Source: an uncultured Ruminococcus sp. (GTDB lineage Bacteria; Bacillota_A; Clostridia; Oscillospirales; Ruminococcaceae). From it: DNA of 15,629 bases. The notes beneath the pieces are model-generated. The model saw nothing but the letters and a program-made list of their open reading frames with translations. It made no database searches and was not told the DNA's origin. Shown here in pieces: positions 1 through 6,139 of this stretch; position 1 is the first letter of the stretch, and each line of letters opens with the position of its first letter. Location: positions 1-15,629 of the forward strand of contig CACZPE010000003.1 of assembly GCA_902782875.1 (NCBI GenBank). The letters are read 5' to 3'. Made by a program: the position numbers and the translations under genes.

Positions 1-56
1 AGAGAGGGAGGGGACACTTGAAACCAATTCAGAGCCGGGCTTTCCCCTCCCTCTCT
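1..56. repeat. 14-bp perfect inverted repeat at window edge
   Basis: Bases 1-14 (AGAGAGGGAGGGGA) are exactly complementary to bases 43-56, with a 28-nt loop; the repeat may extend beyond the left edge. One arm is pure purine and the other pure pyrimidine. The pyrimidine bias continues to about position 110. No T-run follows directly, so it is not a standard terminator. No gene is visible in 1-168. It could be a piece of a dispersed intergenic repeat or the end of an element lying to the left. Confidence 0.55.
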
Positions 57-168
57 TAAGGGTTTCCCTCTGCACTCTCTTCCTTTAACTTTCCCACCCT
101 TTTCCGGCTGGGCACGTTCAAGTTAAATATACATAATTTCTTGAAAGTAGCGTTTTGAAAAGAAATAA

Positions 169-208
169 CCGCACAGAAAACAACGTAGAATAATCGTTTT
201 CTGTGCGG
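169..208 (-). terminator. Hairpin terminator downstream of rodA
   Basis: CCGCACAGAAAAC (169-181) pairs perfectly over 13 bp with 196-208; the loop is 14 nt. Read on the minus strand, which is the direction of rodA, the stem is followed by a T-rich tail (TTATTTCTTTTC). It lies about 60 nt past the rodA stop codon. On the plus strand a short TTTTT run follows after four bases, so it could also work in the other direction. Confidence 0.65.
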
Positions 209-269
209 ATGGTTTTTGAAAGATTATGTTTCTTTCGGAGCAGTTTATTTACAGCCCCTTGTAAATCCG

Positions 270-1406
270 CTATTCGTCATCAGAGAACATACGGTATTTC
301 TTCTCTGAATGTGAGTAGGTGCTCATTACCAGACCTATACCTATATACAGAGACAGCACCGATGTACCGCCCTGGCTGAGGAAGGGGAGAGGCACGCCGA
401 TAACGGGCAGCATGCCGAGCACCATGCCGAGATTGAGGACGATATGCGTGCATATCATGGCATATACGCCCATGCATATGAATTTACCCAGGGGATCCTT
501 TGCGATGCGGGAATCCGCCAGTATCTTTATGCATATGAACAGGAGAGCCGCAACTACTGCGATGCATCCCACAAAGCCGAAGCACTGGCCGACATAGGTG
601 AATATGAAGTCGTTTGCCACCTCGGGGACCTTTACGTATTCCGCGGCGGACATACCCTTGCCGAAGGTCTGACCCGAGCCGAGGGCGAGCTTGCTCATAT
701 GCTGGTGATAGCCTATGCCGAGCGGGTCGAGCTCCTCGTCGAAAAGTACGCGGAACCTCATTTTCTGGAAATCCTTCATCACATGGTTCCATACAAAGTA
801 TATGCCTACCGGCAGCGCCGCCACGCAGGGGAGTATGTACAGCCAGGATATGCCCGCAGAGAACATCATGATCACAAATATCATGATGAATACACAGGCT
901 GTGCCGTCGTCGCCCTGCAGCATGACGATAAGTATCGGCAGCGCTGCGTGAGCGGCGAGCAGCAGCACATTGAGGATATTGTTTATACGGTCCTGCACCT
1001 TTGACAGATGCAGGGCGAATGTGGTTATGAATGTTATTTTCAGAAGCTCAGACGGCTGCAGGGTGATAAATCCCAGGTCTATCCATGCCCTGTCCTCCGC
1101 GACCTCGATGCCGAGACTTGTGAATACAAGCAGCGACAGTATTATCGCAAGGGGGGCGTACAGCACCCACAGCTGCACTATCTTGTGATAGTCAAAGGCA
1201 CACAGCAGGAGCGTCAGCACCCACGAAGCGGCTATGGCGATCGCCTGTGTCTTGTACAGCGATGATGTGACGGCTATGGTCGATACCCCGTTGTTTACGA
1301 TCGACCACAGCAGCATAACGCTGAATACCGACAGCGCCGCAGAAAACAGGAACAGCAGCTTGTCAAGCTTTTTGAAATACTGGTAAAGTGCTTCTAATAT
1401 TTTCAT
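270..1406 (-). CDS. rodA: RodA/FtsW/SpoVE-family peptidoglycan glycosyltransferase (SEDS), probably RodA
   Basis: A 378-aa polytopic membrane protein with many hydrophobic segments. SEDS proteins polymerise lipid II into glycan strands with a partner class B PBP. Family signatures are visible: RAWIDLGFITLQPSE at about 106-120 (W108 matches the conserved Trp of the family), QGDDGTA at 164-170, VPEVANDFIF at 260-269 with the functionally essential extracellular Asp as D266, and NLGMVLGMLPVIGVPLPFLS at 325-344. Variations from common consensus: QGDDG instead of a QPDLG-like motif, Q274 where Glu is usual, and SQGGTS where SYGGSS is common. The ATG at 1406 is the only sensible start, because an in-frame stop lies 15 codons or fewer upstream. 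However, no Shine-Dalgarno is seen; the preceding transcript is CTCCTTCTCC instead. It lies 62 nt downstream of the PLP-enzyme gene and is probably cotranscribed with it. RodA rather than FtsW is inferred from size and the lack of division genes. Confidence 0.9.
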   Translation of the reverse strand: MKILEALYQYFKKLDKLLFLFSAALSVFSVMLLWSIVNNGVSTIAVTSSLYKTQAIAIAASWVLTLLLCAFDYHKIVQLWVLYAPLAIILSLLVFTSLGIEVAEDRAWIDLGFITLQPSELLKITFITTFALHLSKVQDRINNILNVLLLAAHAALPILIVMLQGDDGTACVFIMIFVIMMFSAGISWLYILPCVAALPVGIYFVWNHVMKDFQKMRFRVLFDEELDPLGIGYHQHMSKLALGSGQTFGKGMSAAEYVKVPEVANDFIFTYVGQCFGFVGCIAVVAALLFICIKILADSRIAKDPLGKFICMGVYAMICTHIVLNLGMVLGMLPVIGVPLPFLSQGGTSVLSLYIGIGLVMSTYSHSEKKYRMFSDDE

Positions 1407-1443
1407 ATAAAGCAGATCAGGAGAAGGAGCATATGTTCAGTTT

Positions 1444-1466
1444 CATACTCCATACTCCACACTCCA
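1444..1466 (-). repeat. Short heptanucleotide tandem array in intergenic spacer
   Basis: Three 7-nt units (CATACTC, CATACTC, CACACTC plus CA) occupy the 62-nt gap between the PLP enzyme and rodA. On the transcribed strand they read GAGTGTG/GAGTATG. A similar heptad array lies at 7914-7941 in another intergenic gap. The function is unknown. Confidence 0.5.
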
Positions 1467-1468
1467 AA

Positions 1469-2779
1469 CTATATTTTCAGTCCCGTCATATTCAGGCAGC
1501 CCTTGTCAAACATCTCCTGCAGGGCGCAGAGTATACCCATACGTCCTGTGGGATAGGTAAGGCCGCCCTGTACATATGCTGCGAAGGGCTCGCGCAGGGG
1601 AGCATCGGCGGAAAGCTCTATGGAAGCGCCGTTGTTGAATGCGCCTGCCGCCATTATGACCTGACTGTCATAGCCGGGCATATCCCAGGGCTCGGGGGAT
1701 ACGAAGCTGTCGATGGGAGAGCCCTTCTGCACGCCCTTGCAGAAGGCGATGAGGTTCTCGCTGTTCTTCATCAGTACAGAGGTGATTATATCGCCCCTCT
1801 GAACGTCGGGAGCAGGGAATGTCTCAAAGCCGAACAGGTTCATGATATTTGTAGTGAATACAGCCGTCTTCATTGCGTTTGCCACGATCTCGGGCGCCAT
1901 GAAAAGCCCCTGATAGAGCGCCTTATTCTGGTCGAGGGTAGCGCCTGCCTCTCTGCCGACTCCGGGGCAGGTGAGACGATAGGAGCATTTCTCCACAAGA
2001 TCCCTGCGTCCAGCGATATATCCGCCTGTGGGGGCGATGCCGCCGCCGGGGTTCTTGATAAGTGAGCCTATGATAAGGTCGGCACCGGCCGCAAGGGGCT
2101 CGGATCTTTCCACGAATTCGCCGTAGCAGTTATCGACTATGACAATGACATCGGGGTTTGCGCCCTTTGCTGCCTTGACTATCTCCGCAATGCCCGATAC
2201 AGTCAGCGACGGGCGAAGGGAGTAGCCCCTTGAGCGCTGGATATATGCTACCTTTGCGTTTTTGACCTTTTTGAATATCTCAGCAACATCAGGCTTGCCG
2301 TCGGGGAGAAGGTCCACCTGATCGTACTCTATGCCGAATTCCGCGAGAGAGCCGCCGCCATGTCCGCGAAGACCTATGACCTCTTCAAGGGTATCATAGG
2401 GTCTGCCCGTAAGGGATACCATCTTGTCGCCCGTGCGCAGTACCCCGAAGAGTGCTGCTGTCAGGGCGTGAGTGCCCGACGCGATGCTGTGGCGCACAAG
2501 TGCATCCTCTGCGCCGACTGCCTCTGCAAATACCGCATCGAGAGTATCTCTGCCTATATCTCCGTAGCCGTATCCGGTGCTGCCCTTAAGGCACGCATCG
2601 GATACCTTGTTGTTTATGAAAGCTTTGAGCACCTTTTCGCCGTTGAAGCGCGCGATTCGGTCTATCTCCCTGAATGCGCTCTCGGATGCCTCCTCCGCTC
2701 TTGCAGCGGCTTTCAGTATGCGTTCTTCTATTACGAAGCCCTTTTCCTCTGCGGGCTTCGGATCAAATATCTCTGCCAT
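1469..2779 (-). CDS. Methionine gamma-lyase family PLP-dependent enzyme (YnbB/aluminium-resistance-like)
   Basis: A 436-aa protein of fold-type I PLP enzymes, matching the YnbB-like branch annotated as methionine gamma-lyase or aluminium-resistance protein; it probably acts on a sulphur amino acid in the cytoplasm. From the chosen start, visible landmarks are YGYGDIGRDTLD near 70-81, SGTHAL near 101-106 (PLP phosphate-binding region), VIVDN with D216 (pyridine-nitrogen Asp), and GSLIKNPGGG with K242 as the likely Schiff-base lysine. The start at 2779 is chosen because AAGGAG lies just ahead of it on the minus strand; an ATG at 2821 would add 14 poorly conserved-looking residues that span this site. 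A good promoter lies upstream at 2831-2859, and rodA follows 62 nt downstream. The true substrate of this family branch is uncertain. Confidence 0.88.
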   Translation of the reverse strand: MAEIFDPKPAEEKGFVIEERILKAAARAEEASESAFREIDRIARFNGEKVLKAFINNKVSDACLKGSTGYGYGDIGRDTLDAVFAEAVGAEDALVRHSIASGTHALTAALFGVLRTGDKMVSLTGRPYDTLEEVIGLRGHGGGSLAEFGIEYDQVDLLPDGKPDVAEIFKKVKNAKVAYIQRSRGYSLRPSLTVSGIAEIVKAAKGANPDVIVIVDNCYGEFVERSEPLAAGADLIIGSLIKNPGGGIAPTGGYIAGRRDLVEKCSYRLTCPGVGREAGATLDQNKALYQGLFMAPEIVANAMKTAVFTTNIMNLFGFETFPAPDVQRGDIITSVLMKNSENLIAFCKGVQKGSPIDSFVSPEPWDMPGYDSQVIMAAGAFNNGASIELSADAPLREPFAAYVQGGLTYPTGRMGILCALQEMFDKGCLNMTGLKI

Positions 2780-2830
2780 AATATCTCCTTCTTCATACTT
2801 TTTTCTCATGGACATATTCACTCAATTTAC

Positions 2831-2859
2831 ATTGTATCGCAAGATGCCGTAAAAATCAA
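2831..2859 (-). promoter_or_regulatory. Sigma-A promoter for PLP enzyme-rodA operon
   Basis: On the minus strand TTGATT (2859-2854) and TACAAT (2836-2831) are separated by exactly 17 nt. They point to the gene starting at 2779, leaving a leader of about 45 nt. Confidence 0.65.
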
Positions 2860-2965
2860 CTACAATACGGTAACAATTTGAAAAGATCATACCTTGTTGC
2901 TGTCTGTGAAAGTGGGGATTGACAGGGAATTTTCTCCGAATTCTGCATTTTTATTGAATAAACTA

Positions 2966-2994
2966 TTGCAAAATTTGTTATTTTGTGGTATTAT
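2966..2994 (+). promoter_or_regulatory. Sigma-A promoter for AraC-family gene
   Basis: TTGCAA (2966-2971), a 17-nt spacer and TATTAT (2989-2994) lie in an A+T-rich region about 50 nt upstream of the ATG at 3046. It is divergent from the promoter at 2831-2859; about 100 bp separate the two, room for regulator sites. Confidence 0.6.
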
Positions 2995-3045
2995 TATATA
3001 AGATAAAGCAGAACGGGCTTTGTCTGCCTGTAAAAAGGAAGTGAT

Positions 3046-3819
3046 ATGATGTTTACTATATTCAGGATGGGCTGCGGCTGCAGACATGACAGGGACTTTG
3101 TGTTTGAACGTCCCAACGGCGTTGAGGGATATCTTATGCTGTTTGTGCGCACAAAGGCGCAGTTTGTGATAAAGGGCGAGCGTATCATAACCGAGCCCGA
3201 TACTTTCATTATATTCGATCAGGACACACCGTTCTATTACGGTGCGTACGAGGGTGAATACATCAACGACTGGATACGCTTTGACTGCAATGAGCCCCTG
3301 ACGGGCATCACGGGTACAGAGCATTTCAACGAGCCGATACAGATAGACGGCAGGATAGATGTGGCGCAGTATTTCAGGCTCATAAGCGACTGCTATTTCC
3401 GCAGCGACAACAAGCAGACCGAGGGACTGCTGATAAAGGCTCTGATAAACGAGGTCTTTGCCGCCGAGAAGGAAGTGGACGGCTCCGTGGCTCACTACAG
3501 GGAGCTGCTCGATCTCAGGGGAAGGATATATGCCGCACCCGAGGAGGAATGGTCCATAAGCCGTATGGCTAAGCTGATAAATGTCAGCGAGCCGTATCTG
3601 TACCGCCTGTACAAGCGTGCTTTCGGCGTGACCTGCGCCGCAGATGTGATAAACAGCCGTATCGACCAGGCAAGGCATTATCTTTCGTTCACCGATCTCG
3701 GTGTGGAGGAGATAGCGTTTATATGCGGCTACAAGAACCCCGTGCATTTCTCAAGACAGTTCAAGCAGATCACGGGTAACTCCCCGACCGAATGGCGCAG
3801 GGAGAATATGGCTGTCTGA
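3046..3819 (+). CDS. AraC-family transcriptional regulator with N-terminal cupin-like sensor
   Basis: A 257-aa protein. Residues 1-130 or so match the AraC ligand-sensing beta-barrel pattern (a stretch ending FIIFDQDTPFYYG near 54-66 is typical). The C-terminal 100 residues form the two helix-turn-helix DNA-binding domain: SISRMAKLINVSEPYLYRLYKRAFG at 170-194 in pieces recognisable as HTH1, and DLGVEEIAFICGY at 217-229 followed by HFSRQFKQITGNSPTEWRR at 234-252 as HTH2. The start is one of two consecutive ATGs (3046, 3049) after AAGGAAG. Such regulators usually respond to sugars or other small molecules. It lies divergent from the PLP enzyme operon and upstream of a small membrane protein and an ABC exporter; which of these it controls cannot be told from sequence. 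Confidence 0.9.
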   Translation: MMFTIFRMGCGCRHDRDFVFERPNGVEGYLMLFVRTKAQFVIKGERIITEPDTFIIFDQDTPFYYGAYEGEYINDWIRFDCNEPLTGITGTEHFNEPIQIDGRIDVAQYFRLISDCYFRSDNKQTEGLLIKALINEVFAAEKEVDGSVAHYRELLDLRGRIYAAPEEEWSISRMAKLINVSEPYLYRLYKRAFGVTCAADVINSRIDQARHYLSFTDLGVEEIAFICGYKNPVHFSRQFKQITGNSPTEWRRENMAV

Positions 3820-3831
3820 AAATTGTACTTT

Positions 3832-3860
3832 TTGCATATTCCTTCGGTTAAACTTATAAA
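3832..3860 (+). promoter_or_regulatory. Candidate promoter of small membrane protein gene
   Basis: TTGCAT (3832-3837), a 17-nt spacer and TATAAA (3855-3860) lie in the 91-nt gap after the AraC gene. The -35 match is weak (TTG only) and the -10 is good. With the terminator at 4130-4158 it would make a single-gene transcript. Confidence 0.45.
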
Positions 3861-3869
3861 GGATATGAG

Positions 3870-3896
3870 CCGTGCCTGTCAGAAGACGCGGCACGG
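3870..3896 (+). promoter_or_regulatory. 5'UTR hairpin just upstream of the ribosome-binding site
   Basis: CCGTGCC (3870-3876) pairs with GGCACGG (3890-3896), and an inner GTC-AGAA-GAC hairpin (3878-3887) fits within the loop. The stem ends three bases before the GGAGG at 3900-3904. It would start within a few bases of the transcript 5' end predicted from the promoter at 3832-3860. It may protect the 5' end or modulate initiation. Confidence 0.45.
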
Positions 3897-3910
3897 AGCG
3901 GAGGATATGT

Positions 3911-4111
3911 ATGAAAAAAATGGTAATGAGATTTTTTGAAAAATGCGCAGAGATGATACTGGTGATCAACGGCTTTATGTATATACTGAGCACGCTGACG
4001 GATTCAGAGTACAGATTCGATGTCATCATGTGCATAGTGATCCCTGTGATATGCGCCGTCTTCGGCTTTGAGGCGGAAAGGGCAAGGAGAAAAGCTTATA
4101 CCGTAAAATAA
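3911..4111 (+). CDS. Small two-helix membrane protein, function unknown
   Basis: A 66-aa protein that I do not recognise. It has a basic, amphipathic start (MKKMVMRFFEK), a hydrophobic segment at about 12-29, a short polar turn with acidic residues (DSEYRFD, 31-37), a second hydrophobic segment at about 38-53, and a charged C-terminal tail (EAERARRKAY). This predicts a hairpin in the membrane with both ends on the same side. The ATG at 3911 is chosen because GGAGG at 3900-3904 sits 6 nt ahead; a longer frame from 3872 would run through the hairpin and lacks a ribosome-binding site. A strong terminator follows. It may be an independent unit between the regulator and the exporter. Confidence 0.7.
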   Translation: MKKMVMRFFEKCAEMILVINGFMYILSTLTDSEYRFDVIMCIVIPVICAVFGFEAERARRKAYTVK

Positions 4112-4129
4112 TGATATGAAATACAAACG

Positions 4130-4158
4130 CTCCGTTCTCCCAGAGAACGGAGTTTTTT
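4130..4158 (+). terminator. Intrinsic terminator after small membrane protein
   Basis: A perfect 10-bp stem, CTCCGTTCTC (4130-4139) with GAGAACGGAG (4143-4152), has a 3-nt loop and is followed directly by TTTTTT (4153-4158). Confidence 0.92.
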
Positions 4159-4165
4159 GAGAAAT

Positions 4166-4206
4166 ATAGGATATGTTAAGAATAAAATAGCATATCCTAT
4201 TTTATT
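4166..4206 (+). promoter_or_regulatory. Two overlapping, mutually exclusive inverted repeats
   Basis: ATAGGATATG (4166-4175) is a perfect inverted copy of CATATCCTAT (4191-4200). AATAAAATAG (4181-4190) is a perfect inverted copy of CTATTTTATT (4197-4206). The two share 4197-4200, so they cannot form together. They lie after the terminator and 160-200 nt upstream of the exporter genes. They could be an operator dyad or alternate RNA structures; which is unclear. Confidence 0.5.
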
Positions 4207-4288
4207 TATCCTAATGTTGTGAGATAATAGGTTAAGTTTTTATATAGACCTTAAATGATGGATAGGACAGACTTTTATTTTACAGTAT

Positions 4289-4318
4289 ACGACAGTGGTA
4301 TTTAACGTTGGCTATAAT
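4289..4318 (+). promoter_or_regulatory. Candidate promoter for ABC exporter operon
   Basis: A perfect TATAAT (4313-4318) is preceded, with an 18-nt spacer, by the weak -35 ACGACA (4289-4294). It would give a leader of about 40 nt to the ATG at 4364. A second, weaker candidate is TTGTGA (4217-4222) with TATATA (4241-4246). Nothing else is evident in 4207-4363 apart from the ribosome-binding site. Confidence 0.4.
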
Positions 4319-4363
4319 ATCGCTTCACGATATTCCCGTTTGAGATACAGGAGGAAGTACAGG

Positions 4364-6139
4364 ATGTTTCAGCTCAGATGGCTGTGGGCAAATATGAAGG
4401 GCAGCCGCAGAAACTATATAATAGCATTGTGCCTGTCGATTGTGTGCAATGCGCTGCACATCGCCTCGCCGTATTTTCAGTCGCGGATAATAGATACATT
4501 CATATCATCGCCCGATGCCGCAGACAATCTTGCACAGCACAGGGACCTGTTCTATATGCTCATAGGCGGCATGCTCGGCTTTACTCTGCTGCGCACGGTC
4601 TGTCAGTACTCCTGCAATATGTACTATGAAGTCGCATCGCAGAGCATGATATACAAGATAAGGACACATCTTTTCCGCAAGATAGAAAATCAGGATATGG
4701 CATTCTATGACCGCTACCGCACGGGCGACCTGATGACAAGGCTCACAGGCGACCTTGATATGGTAAGGCATATGGTGTCATGGGTAATAAAGGGCTGCGT
4801 TGAATCGATAGCGCTCTTTACCGCATCGATGGTATATTTCTTTACTATAGACTGGCGCACGGCGCTGTGCATACTCGCAGTCACGCCGTGTATATTCATC
4901 GTCACAAGGCGGCTGTCAAAGAAGGCAGGTCCCGCATACCGCAAGGTGCGTGAGACCTCGTCCGCACTCAATACCGCCGCTCAGGAGAATATATCGGGCA
5001 ACCGCATAGTCAAGGCATTTGCCCGTGAGGAATTCGAGAAGCAGAAATTCCGCTCCCGTGACGAGGAGTACCGTAAGGCAAATATCAGCGCCGCTTTTGT
5101 ATGGCTGCACTATCAGCCTATGATAGAGCTTGCCGCAGGCGGACTGAGCGTGATACTGCTGCTTTGCGGCGGATACTTCATGATAAACGACCATCTCACC
5201 ATGGGGCAGTATGTGGCGGTATCCGGACTTCTGTGGGCAGTCAGCATGCCCATGAGGAATATGGGCAACTATGTAAATGACTTTCACCGCTTTATGGCTT
5301 CGGCGGGCAAGATAATAGAGATATACTATCAGGCACCAAGGATAGTAGACCGTGTCGATGCCAATGACAGGGACAAATTCAGGGGCGAGGTAGAATTCAG
5401 GAACGTCACCTATTCTATAGGCGGCAAGAAGATACTCGATGATATAAGCTTTCATATCGCCCCGGGCGAGCATGTTGTCATAATGGGTGCCACAGGCTCT
5501 GGCAAGACCTCGCTTATTAATCTGATACCGAGATTTTCCGACTGCGATTCGGGTGAAGTGCTCGTTGACGGCATGAACGTGCGCATGCACAAGCTCAGAA
5601 AGCTCAGGAAGAACGTAAGCATCGCCACTCAGGATGTGCTGCTCTATTCGGATACCATAGACAGCAATATCGCCTTCGGCGACAGCGAGATGGAGGAGGC
5701 ATATGTACACCGCTGTGCGGAGCTTTCCGCGGCAAGCGAGTTCATAGACAAGCTGCCCCAGAAATACGATACTATAGTGGGCGAGAGGGGAGTCGGCCTT
5801 TCGGGCGGACAGAAGCAGAGGATATCCCTTGCCCGCGCGATAGCGGTGCGCCCGTCGGTGCTGATACTCGATGAGACCACCTCCGCAGTGGATATGGAGA
5901 CGGAGAACTATATCAAGGACTCTCTTGACAACAAGCTCGATTTCGACTGCACCAAGATAGTCATCGCCCAGAGGATATCCACCGCAAGGAACGCCGACAA
6001 GATCATCATACTCGAAAACGGAAAGATCGCCGATATGGGCACCCATGAGGAGCTTATCTCACATGAGGGGTACTACAGGCAGATATACGACCTCCAGAGC
6101 GGAGTATCCGCCGAGATGAAGAAGGAGGCGGTGAACTGA
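4364..6139 (+). CDS. ABC exporter half-transporter A (multidrug/lipid type), degenerate-site subunit
   Basis: A 591-aa protein with an N-terminal six-helix membrane domain (about 18-310) and a C-terminal nucleotide-binding domain (about 345-575). Visible motifs are Walker A GATGSGKT (375-382), Q-loop TQD with Q423, signature GLSGGQKQR (478-486), Walker B VLILDE with the catalytic Glu E504, and D-loop SAVD. The H-loop reads IAQRIST, so the switch histidine is glutamine (Q536). This is typical of the subunit that carries the non-canonical ATP site in heterodimeric exporters of the BmrCD/LmrCD/TM287-288 type. In that family, however, the Walker B Glu is usually also lost; here it is kept. The start at 4364 is chosen because AGGAGG (4349-4354) precedes it; a GTG at 4295 would add 23 residues overlapping the promoter. 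The stop overlaps the next start (TGATG). Confidence 0.93.
   Translation: MFQLRWLWANMKGSRRNYIIALCLSIVCNALHIASPYFQSRIIDTFISSPDAADNLAQHRDLFYMLIGGMLGFTLLRTVCQYSCNMYYEVASQSMIYKIRTHLFRKIENQDMAFYDRYRTGDLMTRLTGDLDMVRHMVSWVIKGCVESIALFTASMVYFFTIDWRTALCILAVTPCIFIVTRRLSKKAGPAYRKVRETSSALNTAAQENISGNRIVKAFAREEFEKQKFRSRDEEYRKANISAAFVWLHYQPMIELAAGGLSVILLLCGGYFMINDHLTMGQYVAVSGLLWAVSMPMRNMGNYVNDFHRFMASAGKIIEIYYQAPRIVDRVDANDRDKFRGEVEFRNVTYSIGGKKILDDISFHIAPGEHVVIMGATGSGKTSLINLIPRFSDCDSGEVLVDGMNVRMHKLRKLRKNVSIATQDVLLYSDTIDSNIAFGDSEMEEAYVHRCAELSAASEFIDKLPQKYDTIVGERGVGLSGGQKQRISLARAIAVRPSVLILDETTSAVDMETENYIKDSLDNKLDFDCTKIVIAQRISTARNADKIIILENGKIADMGTHEELISHEGYYRQIYDLQSGVSAEMKKEAVN

Noticed and set aside
1388..2065. 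Plus-strand 225-codon open frame, with an AGGAGAAGGAG-like site before an ATG at 1432
   Set aside because: It lies antisense to the PLP-enzyme gene, its product shows no domain, and the opposite frame has a full conserved enzyme. It is a shadow frame.
2887..3747. 286-codon minus-strand frame antisense to the AraC regulator
   Set aside because: No ribosome-binding site or domain, and it runs across the AraC promoter.
4295..4363. GTG start at 4295 for exporter subunit A
   Set aside because: The added 23 residues overlap the candidate -10 box, and AGGAGG stands just before the ATG at 4364.
4916..6046. Long minus-strand open frame antisense to exporter subunit A
   Set aside because: No domain pattern and fully antisense to a protein with all ABC motifs.
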